Shown: positions 24,958 through 34,598 of the stretch, piece after piece
Layout of the letters: each line of letters opens with the position of its first letter
Numbering within the stretch: position 1 is the stretch's first letter
Source of the DNA: UKL13-2 sp038236905
GTDB taxonomy: Bacteria > Pseudomonadota > Gammaproteobacteria > Burkholderiales > Usitatibacteraceae
Reading direction: 5' to 3'
Length of the DNA: 64,000 bases
NCBI GenBank assembly: GCA_038236905.1
Contig: JBBRZG010000003.1
Span: 3,740 to 67,739 of the forward strand
Program-made: the position numbers and the translations under genes
Notes under the pieces: model-generated
Told to the model about the DNA's origin: nothing
Seen by the model: the letters and a program-made list of their open reading frames with translations, nothing else
Databases searched by the model: none

Positions 24958-27033
24958 TTATTTACCTTTAATTTCTGCCAACAATTCCGTCGCGCCATAA
25001 ATATTTTTGAGCGCTTCCTGAATGCCGCCGCTGGTGACGCCGATAGTACGGTTCATGACCGGGTCAAACCAGAACGACCCGCCGTGCGAATGCACATTGC
25101 CATCAAATGCAAGGCCGACGATCTCGCCGTTGCGGTTAATCATTGGGCTGCCAGAGTTGCCGCCAATGATGTCGTTACTGGAGACGAAATTATAATTTTG
25201 CGCCAGATTAATTTTATCTTTCGAGGCAAGCCAAGACGCCGGCAGTGCATAGGGCTCCGCACCGGTATTGCGGTTAAAGGCTCCCGCAAAATCGGTAAAC
25301 GGTGTCACTGGCTTACCGCGTTCTTTCCAGCCTTGCACCGCGCCAAAACTCAAACGCAGCGTGCCTGTTGCGTCGGGATAGACTTTGGAACCAAGCTGGG
25401 CAAAACGCGCTCTGGCGATCAGCTCCGCGCTTTTTTGCTCAACCGCACTGACCTCATTTTCATAGCGCTTGCGAAGGGCACGGGCGTGGACATCGATATC
25501 ACGAGCCAGCTTGATAAACGCATCGTCGGATTTATCGACGGCGGCGCGCTCCCCTTGCCACAGCCCTTTACGCAGCGCGGGATCGCCCAGCTTGGTGTTA
25601 TCCACCAAACGCTTCGCCACCTGGGCGGGAGACTCCTTGCCTAATATTTGCACCACAAACGGGTCATCGGTGCCCAGCGTTTCGCGTAATTTGGTCAGCG
25701 AAAATTCAAGCTTTAATTTTTCAAACTCAGGGTAAATCGGCGCAGGCGAAAACATCTGGCGCTCCGCTGCCGGGAGTCGTGCTGAAGAAAACTCCGGCAG
25801 ACGATCACCATTCGGTTTTATCCGCTCTTCTGCACCGCGCACCAGCGAGCGTGCAAGCGAAAAATAGCGTGAGTTAAATGCGCGTCCGCCTTCAACCATA
25901 TCGTATTCGCTGGCCATGTCGCGATAAACCGCCTGCGCTTTTTCAATCGCGCCCCATGCGTTGCCCACTTCCGCTTTCAGCTTGGGATTTGCGTTCACAA
26001 ATTTTTTCAGTGACGCTTCTTCCGACCGTTTGCGCGCCATCAAATCGGGCGACTGTAATGCGGCTAATTCGCCTGACGAGACCTTCAGCCCGTTCTCGAG
26101 AAAATACAAATCGTTATAAGCCACCCGTGCCTGCTCGGGTCCCAGCTTTCGATATTCAGTCAGCACACCCCTCAATTCGTAACCGCGCCGCATATTGTTG
26201 ATCAAACGTACGTCACGCAATGTTTCGAGCTGCGAAACAGTCAGTAGCCGATTAGTACGGCCGGGATTGCCGGCGGTAAACACCAATTCATCTGTTTTCG
26301 GGCCGCTGGCGCTGAACGGGAAATAATCTTTTACTACCGCGGGCTTACCGTTTTCGTAGGCGCGCAGCATAGAAGCATCAAGTCCGAAACGGGGAAAATT
26401 AAAGTTGTCGGGATCGCCACCAAAGTTTGGTGCCGCATCTTCCGGTGCCCAAACCAATCGCACATCGGAAAAACGATGGTAACGATACAAATGATATTGC
26501 CCGCCCTGATACAGCGTCACGACGCTGCAGCGCACGGTGTCTTTTTTATCGCCGACACAATCGGCCGCCAGTTTGGCACTCATGGCGTTCTGCGCATTTT
26601 TATAAGCTTCGCCGGTAAGCCCTTTGGTCGCCGCATTCATTTCTTGGGTCTTGTCAGTGATCTGTTCAAGGCGGCTCACTTCTGTTGCGGGGCATTGAAG
26701 TTCGTCTTCATGTTTTCTAGCGAGAAAGCCGTCTTGCAAATAGTTTTTCTTCGCGCTCGAAATCTGTTGCAAACATCCCGCCACGCAATGATGGTTGGTC
26801 AGCACCAAACCTTCAGGCGAAATCATTGACGCTGAACAGCCGCCTAAATTCACAGCGGCGCGCATGGCGTGATCCACCCACGCTTTATCAGGCGCGAACG
26901 AATATTTGGACTTCAGTGCGTCGCGCGGCAAATTATCAAAGGTCCACATGCCTTCGTCAGCAATGGCCGGGGAAGTAAGCAACACGGGGAAAAGCGATGT
27001 TAAAGAAATCAAAAGAGCGGCGCGCAAATTCAT
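24958..27033 (-). CDS. S46 family dipeptidyl-peptidase (DPP7/DPP11 type)
   Basis: A 691-residue exported serine peptidase that removes dipeptides from the N-terminus of oligopeptides. The signal peptide covers about residues 1-25 (cleavage near AIA-D). The catalytic triad is visible: His82 in LTNHHCVAG, the Asp in PRFGLDASMLRAY and Ser627 in GGNSGSPMIN. Near the Ser, FDGN has Gly where acidic-specific DPP11 enzymes have Arg. As known for the family, Gly there goes with the DPP7-like preference for hydrophobic residues. The products would suit the Dpp/Opp importer encoded a few kilobases away. S46 enzymes are best known from Bacteroidetes and gamma-proteobacteria. Confidence 0.93.
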   Translation of the reverse strand: MNLRAALLISLTSLFPVLLTSPAIADEGMWTFDNLPRDALKSKYSFAPDKAWVDHAMRAAVNLGGCSASMISPEGLVLTNHHCVAGCLQQISSAKKNYLQDGFLARKHEDELQCPATEVSRLEQITDKTQEMNAATKGLTGEAYKNAQNAMSAKLAADCVGDKKDTVRCSVVTLYQGGQYHLYRYHRFSDVRLVWAPEDAAPNFGGDPDNFNFPRFGLDASMLRAYENGKPAVVKDYFPFSASGPKTDELVFTAGNPGRTNRLLTVSQLETLRDVRLINNMRRGYELRGVLTEYRKLGPEQARVAYNDLYFLENGLKVSSGELAALQSPDLMARKRSEEASLKKFVNANPKLKAEVGNAWGAIEKAQAVYRDMASEYDMVEGGRAFNSRYFSLARSLVRGAEERIKPNGDRLPEFSSARLPAAERQMFSPAPIYPEFEKLKLEFSLTKLRETLGTDDPFVVQILGKESPAQVAKRLVDNTKLGDPALRKGLWQGERAAVDKSDDAFIKLARDIDVHARALRKRYENEVSAVEQKSAELIARARFAQLGSKVYPDATGTLRLSFGAVQGWKERGKPVTPFTDFAGAFNRNTGAEPYALPASWLASKDKINLAQNYNFVSSNDIIGGNSGSPMINRNGEIVGLAFDGNVHSHGGSFWFDPVMNRTIGVTSGGIQEALKNIYGATELLAEIKGK

Positions 27034-27341
27034 GAATTAAAAACCTTTCAAGCGGGGAGAGCTAGGAATGAGTGCAGAAGCATCGCTTCCGGTCAACGCA
27101 ATTTTAGTCGCAAAAAAGGCTTGGGATTTAAAGATCACCTTAAAACGCAAGATGGCAATAACGACACCGACAGGCGAACCAGCGAGGCAGGTAATATTCA
27201 CTTACACATTGGATGATTCGCGCGGTCGCAAGTTGAACGGTGCTGATAGGTGGCAAGCTGGAGGTCGCAAGCGCGCCTCTAGCTGCAATTACGCCGCAAT
27301 CAAATCGGCATTCAGTAGGCCCAGCAGGTCGCTGGTAGGCT
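27034..27341. other. Spacer upstream of the S46 peptidase
   Basis: About 300 bases between two minus-strand genes. The plus-strand open frame beginning at 27068 overlaps the HD gene end and looks unlike protein, so it is not called. The S46 promoter should lie here, but no clear sigma-70 boxes were identified. Confidence 0.5.
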
Positions 27342-28262
27342 TTAAACAGGCACCAGGCTCGGAATTGTCCGGCGCAGCTGCAGTTTTCCGCTACTGACTT
27401 CTCGGGCGAAATGCACGTTGCGGGTAGCCGCGTGAATGTATAAATTGTAGCCACCGAAATGGGTGGCGGCATAGTTGTATACACCACCCAAATCATCTTC
27501 CAAACGATTCACGGCCGCTTCAAAAAAGGCTGGCGTTTGCTGCACCAGATCTTCGCCCGACTTATAAACCACCTCATCACCTGCCGCGGTATGTTTAACA
27601 TCAATGCCCGCATCCACAAACTCCGGATAGAGGCGATCGCGACATTTTTCGAGGTAGCATCGGTCGGCCATCTGCGCCATGATTTCGGCGGAGCCCAGTA
27701 AGTTACCCAGCAGGCGCAATAAAGGATTGTTGATCGCGATGTCAGCAACATCTTTCTCATCGCCGGTGAAATGAAGAAGTTCGGCACCGGACTCCTGAAA
27801 TTCGGCGAGGCCAATGCTTGGCAAATATTCGCGTAAAAATTGCGCGCCGCGCGACACATGCGACGCCGTATAAAACGCACCGCTCGGCACCGTTGCGTCG
27901 TTGGCTTTTTTGACGTAACCGACATCATGGAACAGTGCCAGCAACACGCCCAGCTGAAACAAGCGTGCGGCCAGCGGCGGGGAATCGCGCCGTGATCGCT
28001 CATAGCCGTCCATCAGACGCGCTATCGCCAGCGTCACCTCCATAACATTTTGCACGTCGTGGAACCCGGTATCACTCGCCTGATAGCCCGGGTAATCTCC
28101 TCGATAAAGCGCTGCGAAATCTGCAAAAGCCTGTTCCATGAAAGCATGAGCCACACCCGGATAAAGTAAACGAAACAAGCGATTGATCTCGCGTTCAACG
28201 CTTTCCTGGTCCGTGGTTTGAATACGGTTGGTGACATCAAAATCGTTACGGCGGACTTGCAT
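27342..28262 (-). CDS. HD-domain phosphohydrolase-like protein
   Basis: A 306-residue protein with an HD-superfamily metal-dependent phosphohydrolase pattern: His in GFHDVQNVMEV, the His-Asp pair in LLALFHDVGYVKK, then His in TASHVSRGAQFL and LLHFTGDEKDV. The ATG at 28262 has GGAG nine to six bases upstream. A GTG at 28418 would add 52 residues of less conserved sequence and remains possible. No sensor or GGDEF domain is attached, and the substrate is unknown; nucleotides or cyclic dinucleotides are possible. It is separated from the S46 gene by 308 bases. Confidence 0.82.
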   Translation of the reverse strand: MQVRRNDFDVTNRIQTTDQESVEREINRLFRLLYPGVAHAFMEQAFADFAALYRGDYPGYQASDTGFHDVQNVMEVTLAIARLMDGYERSRRDSPPLAARLFQLGVLLALFHDVGYVKKANDATVPSGAFYTASHVSRGAQFLREYLPSIGLAEFQESGAELLHFTGDEKDVADIAINNPLLRLLGNLLGSAEIMAQMADRCYLEKCRDRLYPEFVDAGIDVKHTAAGDEVVYKSGEDLVQQTPAFFEAAVNRLEDDLGGVYNYAATHFGGYNLYIHAATRNVHFAREVSSGKLQLRRTIPSLVPV

Positions 28263-28508
28263 TCCTGCTCCATTTGAAATTTTTAACGCTATTTTTTCTA
28301 CTTCCCCTGCCGATAACGTACAGCGGGAGTTGTTTATGAATAAGCTGTCGTTTTGTGACACTTTTAGGCGCTTTATGCCGCCTTGGGCTCGATAAATCTC
28401 CAAATTCTCTGCCGACACTGCGCAGCCAAAACACCTTTTAAACCTTCCTGACCCCTTTATGAGCGCCCCCGAACGAGGTATATTTGCGGCAAAGGAAATT
28501 CATATTTC

Positions 28509-28733
28509 ATGTCCAATTTTGAATCTGACGGGTTTGGCAATAGTGCAGCTATAGAAGCGCGCATCATTGAACTAAAAGAAGAACACCGCGACCTCGATTT
28601 GGCCCTCAACGCTCTCGCTGCTGCCCCCCTGCACGATCAATTGCAGCTTCGCCGCATGAAAAAACGCAAACTATTGCTCAAAGACCAAGTCTCCTTCCTA
28701 GAAGCACAATTGACGCCAGATATTCAAGCTTGA
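28509..28733 (+). CDS. YdcH/DUF465 family protein
   Basis: A 74-residue helical protein with the DUF465 pattern IIELKEEHRDLDLALN followed by LRRMKKRKLLLKDQVSFLEAQL. It is probably a cytoplasmic helical hairpin that oligomerises. The function of this family is unknown. It is a single gene, divergent from the HD protein. Confidence 0.9.
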   Translation: MSNFESDGFGNSAAIEARIIELKEEHRDLDLALNALAAAPLHDQLQLRRMKKRKLLLKDQVSFLEAQLTPDIQA

Positions 28734-29022
28734 GCACAAGCTGAGCCACCTGTCGGGTGTGCATCAGGAATATTGGTGACTTATCTGTGCTGTGCTCTAT
28801 TTTAAAAACGCGTCACATTCAAAAAGGGAGATAATTCAACGTATTAGCAACGTAAAATGCGTTTTTGATTGGTAATTTTATGTTGAATCAGCACAAATAG
28901 TGCTGCCTCCACCTACCACCTTTTCTTTGGGATGCTCATTGCCGGCATCCCGTTCCGGGTCATTCGCTACGGACCGATATCTAAATATGGTTGGTAGCGA
29001 TGCCAAAAAAATTCTTTCGCTA

Positions 29023-30228
29023 ATGAAAAAACTTTTCCCTTTGTCTGGCTCACGTACTCCTGATGTCTCGTCTTCTGTCTTGCTGCTTTGGAAGGTAGTC
29101 GGCGGGGTCGCGCTGCTCGTTCTGGTCGCTTCAAGCGCGTTCTGGTTCGGCAAAAGCCAATCTGCTGCGCCGCCAGGTTCGGCCGGTGCAGCCGGCACCG
29201 CGGCTAGGCCAGCGGGCAACGCAACGGTGGTCGAGGCCGTCACGGTCAAAACCTCAAAATTAGCACAGGGCATTACTGCCGTTGGCTCGCTTCGATCCGA
29301 TGAATCGGTGATCATTCGGCCGGAAGTGGCGGGGCGCATTGCCGAGATATTGTTTCAAGAGGGTAAGCCGGTGCGCAAAGGTGCGCCGCTGGTTCGCTTC
29401 GATGCGTCGGTCCAGCAGGCTGAGTTACAACAGGCCGCAGCCAATTTAAACCTGAGCAAAAATAAATTTGACCGCGCCGTGGATTTGCAGAAAAAGGGTT
29501 TCATCTCCAGCCAAGCCAAGGATGAGGCCGACAACAACTATAAAGTGGCACAAGCTTCTTACGATCTTGCATCGGCCAAGCTGACCAAACTTGAAATCAA
29601 AGCGCCATTCTCCGGGACTGTCGGCCTCAGACAGGTGAGTATTGGCGACTACATTCGTGACGGCCAAGATATTGCGAACCTGGAATCGCTTGATCCACTT
29701 AAAGTTGATTTTCGGGTACCAGAAATATTCTTAAAGCAGGTCGCATCGGGCCAGTCACTGCAAATCAATCTGGACGCATTTCCCAACCAGGCGTTTGAGG
29801 GCAAAGTGTTGGCCATCAATCCGTTGCTGGATGCCAACGGCCGCTCTATTGTGATCCGTGCCGTGGTTAAAAATGCCGACGCTCGACTGCGTCCAGGGAT
29901 GTTCGCGCGCGTTCGCTTGCTCACGAGCGACGTGCAAGATGCAATGACCATTCCCGAGCAAGCGCTGCTGCCGCAGGGCGAAGAGTTTTACGTGTTTCGC
30001 GTTAGCGAAGGGCGCGCGACGCGCATCAAAGTTGAAATCGGTCAGCGTCGCGAGGGTGTTGTCGAGATACTGCGCGGCGTGGGAAAAGACGATGTGATTG
30101 TGACTGCGGGCCAGCTCAAAATCCGCGATGGCGCAGCCGTAAAACTCGCCGCCGTTTCTGCGCCGCCGGTGACGCCATCGCCAAGCTCGACGGCAACGAC
30201 AGCGCCGCCTGCTCCACCGAAAAGTTAA
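29023..30228 (+). CDS. RND efflux periplasmic adaptor (membrane fusion protein)
   Basis: A 401-residue membrane fusion protein, the periplasmic link between an RND pump and an outer-membrane channel. It has an N-terminal membrane anchor (about residues 20-45), then a lipoyl half-motif VIIRPEVAGRIAEILFQEGKPV, a helical hairpin (about 115-190) and the second half KLEIKAPFSGTVGLRQVSIGDYI. A beta-barrel part with NPLLDANGRSIVIRAVVKN follows, then a Pro/Thr-rich tail. The start is uncertain: ATG 29023 (MKKLFPLSG) and ATG 28987 are both possible, and neither has a clear ribosome-binding site. The permease gene follows after about 140 bases. Confidence 0.92.
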   Translation: MKKLFPLSGSRTPDVSSSVLLLWKVVGGVALLVLVASSAFWFGKSQSAAPPGSAGAAGTAARPAGNATVVEAVTVKTSKLAQGITAVGSLRSDESVIIRPEVAGRIAEILFQEGKPVRKGAPLVRFDASVQQAELQQAAANLNLSKNKFDRAVDLQKKGFISSQAKDEADNNYKVAQASYDLASAKLTKLEIKAPFSGTVGLRQVSIGDYIRDGQDIANLESLDPLKVDFRVPEIFLKQVASGQSLQINLDAFPNQAFEGKVLAINPLLDANGRSIVIRAVVKNADARLRPGMFARVRLLTSDVQDAMTIPEQALLPQGEEFYVFRVSEGRATRIKVEIGQRREGVVEILRGVGKDDVIVTAGQLKIRDGAAVKLAAVSAPPVTPSPSSTATTAPPAPPKS

Positions 30229-30364
30229 TTGCAGCGCGTGCGAATTGCCACCACGCGCGGTGCTATGAAAAATCGCTGGAAACTGGCGTAGCGAATGATT
30301 AAGGCCCCGCTCGAAGCACCGAAGCGCGGTGGGCTTAGAAACTTATTGGCTTAAGGATTTAAAC

Positions 30365-33300
30365 ATGGTTCTGTCTGAAATTTGCATTAAGCGTCCTGTT
30401 TTTGCCACCGTGATATCGCTGGTGATTGTATTGATCGGCATTATTTCGTACTCGCGATTATCAGTGCGGGAATTGCCCAAAATTGACGAGCCGATTGTAA
30501 ACGTGACCACCGTGTATCGAGGCGCATCCGCAGATGTAATCGAGTCCCAGGTAACGAAGCCCCTCGAAGATTCGTTGTCCGGCATTGAGGGGGTTGATGT
30601 GATGACCTCCACTTCCAGAAGTGAGCAGAGCGACATCACCGTGCGCTTCAAACTTTCGCGCAATCCGGATTCTGCCGCCGCCGATGTTCGCGATAAAGTC
30701 TCACGCGTGCGGGGGCGTTTGCCGCAAGCCATTGACGAGCCGATCATCGCCAAAACCGAGGCCGATGCGTTCCCGATCATTTTTATTGCCTTCGCCAGCA
30801 AACGCCACACCCAAGTAGAACAATCGGATTACGCCAACCTCTACATCCGCCCGCGACTGGCGACATTGCCAGGCGCCGCTGACGTGCGTATCAATGGCGA
30901 ACGTAAAACGTCGATGCGCATATGGCTGGATCGCGCCAAACTCGCGGCATACAAGCTCACGCCCGCCGATGTTGAGGACGCAGTGCGCCGCCAAAACGTC
31001 GAGATTCCGGCGGGTCGGATCGAAAGTTCGCAACGCGAATTCAATGTATTGTCGCAGACCAATTTATTCACCCCTGAACAGTTTGGCGCGATGATTATTC
31101 GCGATGCATCGGGCTATCCGGTGCGGATTCGTGACGTCGCGCGGGTTGAGATTGCGCCCGCTTCCGAGCGCACGATCACGCGCTTTCGTGGCGATCCGGC
31201 GATATCGCTCGGCGTGATACGACAGTCAACGGCCAACACGCTCGATTTAGCGATTGCGGTTCGAAAAGAAATCGACGAAATCAACAAGACCTTACCGGAA
31301 GGCATGAAGCTGACGCTGTCTTACGATTCGGCTGTGTTTATCGAAGAATCGACCAAGAATGTTTTTCGCACGGTGGTTGAAGCGATTGCGCTGGTCGCCA
31401 TCGTCATTTTCATTTTCCTGCGCAATGTTCGCGCCACGCTGATTCCACTGGTGACCATCCCGATTTCATTGATTGGCACATTTACGCTGCTGTATGCCGC
31501 AGGTTTCACCATCAATATTTTGACGCTGTTGGCGATGGTGTTGGCGATCGGGCTGGTGGTCGACGACGCAATCGTGGTGATGGAAAATATCTACCGCAAT
31601 ATGGAAAAGGGCATGAAGCCGTTTGAGGCCTCCCTGGTGGGATCGCGCGAGATTGGTTTTGCGATTATCGCCATGACTATTACGCTGGCGGCGGTCTATG
31701 CGCCGCTCGCGTTCGGGCAAACGCGCACTGATCGTTTGTTTATCGAATTCGCGCTTGCCCTGGCGGGCGCAGTGGTGGTGTCCGGCTTTATCGCGCTCAC
31801 CTTATCGCCGATGATGTGTTCAAAACTATTGAAGCATGAGCCATCACACGGTCGCGTTTACAACGCAATCGAAGGTTTTTTCATCTGGCAGACCGAAGCC
31901 TACCGCCGCTACCTTACCGCGTCGTTGAACAAGCGATGGATTGCGGCCGGCATCTGGCTGGCGTTTGTCGGCATTTCAATACCTTTATTTATGAACCTTA
32001 AATCAGAGCTGGCACCGATTGAAGACCGCGGCGTGATCTTCGGTGTCGTGTCCGCTCCAGAAGGTTCCACCATCGCCTACACGGCGGGTTATATGGCGCA
32101 GATGGAAAAAATTTACGCCAATGTGCCTGAAGCATCTCGCTTTTTTATCAATGCGGGAAACCCGACACCCGATGCAGGCTTTTCGGTCATGATTACCAAG
32201 CCATGGGCGGAACGTAGCCGCAGTACGATTGACATCGCCAATGAAATTCGTCCACAGATGCGCGCGATCCCAGGCATCAATGCGTTCCCGCTCACACCGC
32301 CCGCGCTGGGAGGACGTGAGAAACCGCTGCAGTTTGTGTTAATGACGCAGGAAGAGTACCCCAGCCTTGCGCGAATGGTGGAACGCTTGACGGAGGAGGC
32401 CAGCAAATCGCCAACCATGATCAATATTGACAGCGACCTCCGCCTGAACCAGCCAGAGCTGCGGGTCGCCGTTAATCGCGAAAAACTGGGCGATCTAGGT
32501 GTACCGGTCGAGACCGTTGGCCGGACGTTGGAGACGATGCTCGGTGGGCGCGTGGTCACGCGCTTCAAACAGGCCGGTGAGCAATACGATGTAATCGTCC
32601 AAGTCGCGCCTGATGATCGAAATACGCCAAACGACATTTCAGATATTTTCGTGCGCTCCAAGTCCGGCGAAATGGTTCCGCTGTCGAATTTGACCAGCTT
32701 GCGCGAAGGCGTTGCGCCGAAAAATCTTAACCACTTTAACCGGCTTCGATCCGCCACCATCAACGCCGAAATCGCGCCGGGCGCCAGCCTCGGTGAAGCG
32801 CTGGCTGCGATGAACGCGGCCGCACAAAAAACCCTGCCTAAAGTACAAACCGATCTCGCCGGACAGTCTCGGGAATTCGCGGAGGGCGCATCCACTTTGC
32901 TTCTCACATTCTCACTTGCACTCGCCTTTATCTACCTCGTTCTGGCTGCGCAATTTGAAAGCTTTGTCGATCCATTCGTCATCATGCTGACGGTACCGCT
33001 ATCGATCGCGGGCGCACTGATTGCGTTGTGGTTAACCGGCAATTCACTCAATGTATTTTCAAAAATCGGCCTCATTACACTGGTGGGCTTAATCACCAAA
33101 CACGGCATTTTGATTGTTGAATTTGCGAATCAATTGCAGGAGCAGGGCCGCAGCACGCGTGATGCCGTGGTGGAAGCGGCGGTGTTGCGGCTGCGCCCGA
33201 TTTTAATGACGACCGGTGCGACCGTACTAGGCGCGGTTCCGCTAGCGATTGCCACCGGCGCGGGAGCCGAATCACGCCAACAAATAGGCTGGGTCATTGT

Positions 33301-33487
33301 CGGCGGAATGACATTGGGAACCCTGCTGACACTATTTGTGGTGCCGGCTTTTTACACGGTGTTTGCGCGCGGGCACAGTGCCCATAGTTCCATGAACATT
33401 GCAAACTCCGAGCCAACATCGGGCGCAGAGCCGTTACCTCGACCGCAAACCCAACCACATCCCCAGCCGCAAGCGGGCGAAGATTAA
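30365..33487 (+). CDS. RND efflux permease (HAE1 family)
   Basis: A 1040-residue proton-driven inner-membrane pump of the AcrB/MexB superfamily. It begins MVLSEICIKRPVFATVISLV and has the duplicated layout of one helix, a large periplasmic loop and a helix bundle. The proton-relay region is seen as LAMVLAIGLVVDDAIVVMEN with the paired Asp residues in helix 4, and GLITKHGILIVEFAN in helix 10. The start was placed at 30365, where AAGGA lies about eight bases upstream. It pairs with the adaptor before it. No outer-membrane factor gene is in the window, so it must use a TolC-type channel encoded elsewhere. Confidence 0.95.
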   Translation: MVLSEICIKRPVFATVISLVIVLIGIISYSRLSVRELPKIDEPIVNVTTVYRGASADVIESQVTKPLEDSLSGIEGVDVMTSTSRSEQSDITVRFKLSRNPDSAAADVRDKVSRVRGRLPQAIDEPIIAKTEADAFPIIFIAFASKRHTQVEQSDYANLYIRPRLATLPGAADVRINGERKTSMRIWLDRAKLAAYKLTPADVEDAVRRQNVEIPAGRIESSQREFNVLSQTNLFTPEQFGAMIIRDASGYPVRIRDVARVEIAPASERTITRFRGDPAISLGVIRQSTANTLDLAIAVRKEIDEINKTLPEGMKLTLSYDSAVFIEESTKNVFRTVVEAIALVAIVIFIFLRNVRATLIPLVTIPISLIGTFTLLYAAGFTINILTLLAMVLAIGLVVDDAIVVMENIYRNMEKGMKPFEASLVGSREIGFAIIAMTITLAAVYAPLAFGQTRTDRLFIEFALALAGAVVVSGFIALTLSPMMCSKLLKHEPSHGRVYNAIEGFFIWQTEAYRRYLTASLNKRWIAAGIWLAFVGISIPLFMNLKSELAPIEDRGVIFGVVSAPEGSTIAYTAGYMAQMEKIYANVPEASRFFINAGNPTPDAGFSVMITKPWAERSRSTIDIANEIRPQMRAIPGINAFPLTPPALGGREKPLQFVLMTQEEYPSLARMVERLTEEASKSPTMINIDSDLRLNQPELRVAVNREKLGDLGVPVETVGRTLETMLGGRVVTRFKQAGEQYDVIVQVAPDDRNTPNDISDIFVRSKSGEMVPLSNLTSLREGVAPKNLNHFNRLRSATINAEIAPGASLGEALAAMNAAAQKTLPKVQTDLAGQSREFAEGASTLLLTFSLALAFIYLVLAAQFESFVDPFVIMLTVPLSIAGALIALWLTGNSLNVFSKIGLITLVGLITKHGILIVEFANQLQEQGRSTRDAVVEAAVLRLRPILMTTGATVLGAVPLAIATGAGAESRQQIGWVIVGGMTLGTLLTLFVVPAFYTVFARGHSAHSSMNIANSEPTSGAEPLPRPQTQPHPQPQAGED

Positions 33488-33491
33488 GCGC

Positions 33492-34457
33492 CTAGCTCGC
33501 CCAAAATACCCAGAAAGCCTGCGAGGGATTCGTCCAGACGCGCACGTTGTTGAAGCCCGCTTCTCGCAACATGGCTTCAAACTCGGCTTGCGAATATTTG
33601 TATGAGTTTTCTGAGTGAATCCGCTCACCTGCGGCAAATGTCCTCGCCACACCATCAATATTCACCTGCTGGATTGCTAGCGATTCAAGATGCATTTCAA
33701 TGCGGCCCAACGCTTCGTTGTATTGCCCCACATGCTTCCAGCGGGACTCCACGAAATCGCTGCCGATTTCCCGATTGATGTGACGCAACGCATTCAAATT
33801 AAATGCCGCCGTCACCCCGAGCGCATCCGCGTAAGCCGCGTCCAGCCTGGCCTTTTCTTTTTTTGCATCAACACCAATCAATAAGCCATTGGTCGCGTAG
33901 CGCCGCATTTGCTGCAAAAATTTGACTGCATTCACCGGCGTGAAATTACCAATACTCGAGCCGGGATAGAACAGCGTCGTGCGCCCGTCTACAAGCTCGG
34001 CGGGGAGTTCAAGCTGCTCAGAAAAATCGGTAATCAGCCCCACCATCTCGATTTCTGGAAACTCAGAAGCCATATTGGCCAATGACGTTTCCATCGTCGG
34101 ACCGGCGATATCGACCGCTAGATAGCGGGCGGGCTGCAAATGCGGTAGCCACGACATGGCCTTGCAACAGTCGCCGGCGCCCATGTCAACAAACGTGCCG
34201 CCAATACCCACAGCCTCACCAATTTCACCTCTAAAACTTTGAAATATCGCACGCTCGGTACGGGTTGGATAATATTCATCCAGCTGACAAATGGCTGCAT
34301 ACAAAGCACAGCCCAGCTCGTCATAGAAATACTTTGGTTCAATTGTGGCATGAGGTGCCCGCAGCCCGGCGACCAAGCGTACCCGTTCAGCAATCTGGTC
34401 AATCGCCAGTCGATTAACGATACGGTAGGCGGGTTTGGAGTTGGTTTCTATTTTCAT
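33492..34457 (-). CDS. egtD: L-histidine N-alpha-methyltransferase EgtD
   Basis: A 321-residue S-adenosylmethionine methyltransferase that trimethylates histidine to hercynine, the first step of ergothioneine and selenoneine synthesis. Visible elements are YFYDELGCALYAAICQLDEYY at the start, the SAM-binding FVDMGAGDCCKA, then TLFYPGSSIGNFTP with the substrate-binding Asn. The IHSENSYKYS segment has the Glu and Ser that hold the imidazole. The ATG at 34457 (MKIETN) is preferred to a TTG seven codons upstream. Its usual partner EgtB, a sulfoxide synthase, is not in the window. It is divergent from a PhnD-family transporter operon, which is notable. Confidence 0.92.
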   Translation of the reverse strand: MKIETNSKPAYRIVNRLAIDQIAERVRLVAGLRAPHATIEPKYFYDELGCALYAAICQLDEYYPTRTERAIFQSFRGEIGEAVGIGGTFVDMGAGDCCKAMSWLPHLQPARYLAVDIAGPTMETSLANMASEFPEIEMVGLITDFSEQLELPAELVDGRTTLFYPGSSIGNFTPVNAVKFLQQMRRYATNGLLIGVDAKKEKARLDAAYADALGVTAAFNLNALRHINREIGSDFVESRWKHVGQYNEALGRIEMHLESLAIQQVNIDGVARTFAAGERIHSENSYKYSQAEFEAMLREAGFNNVRVWTNPSQAFWVFWAS

Positions 34458-34598
34458 TTTGTATAAATTACCTTGCAATCATGATGATACTTTCCTGCCA
34501 GCAAAGTATTATGGCAGCAGCTTTTGTCATTCGTACCACCACACCGTTCAGTTTTGTGTTTTGCGTCATTCTTTAATTTTAATTTCCCGGAGCTTGCC

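Noticed and set aside
27068..27397. Plus-strand open frame of 109 codons before and into the HD gene end
   Set aside because: It overlaps the 3' end of a well-supported minus-strand gene, has no homologous-looking segments and reads like chance sequence.
32113..32907. Minus-strand open frame of 264 codons opposite the RND permease gene
   Set aside because: The plus strand encodes a full-length RND pump with conserved motifs; the opposite frame has no family features.
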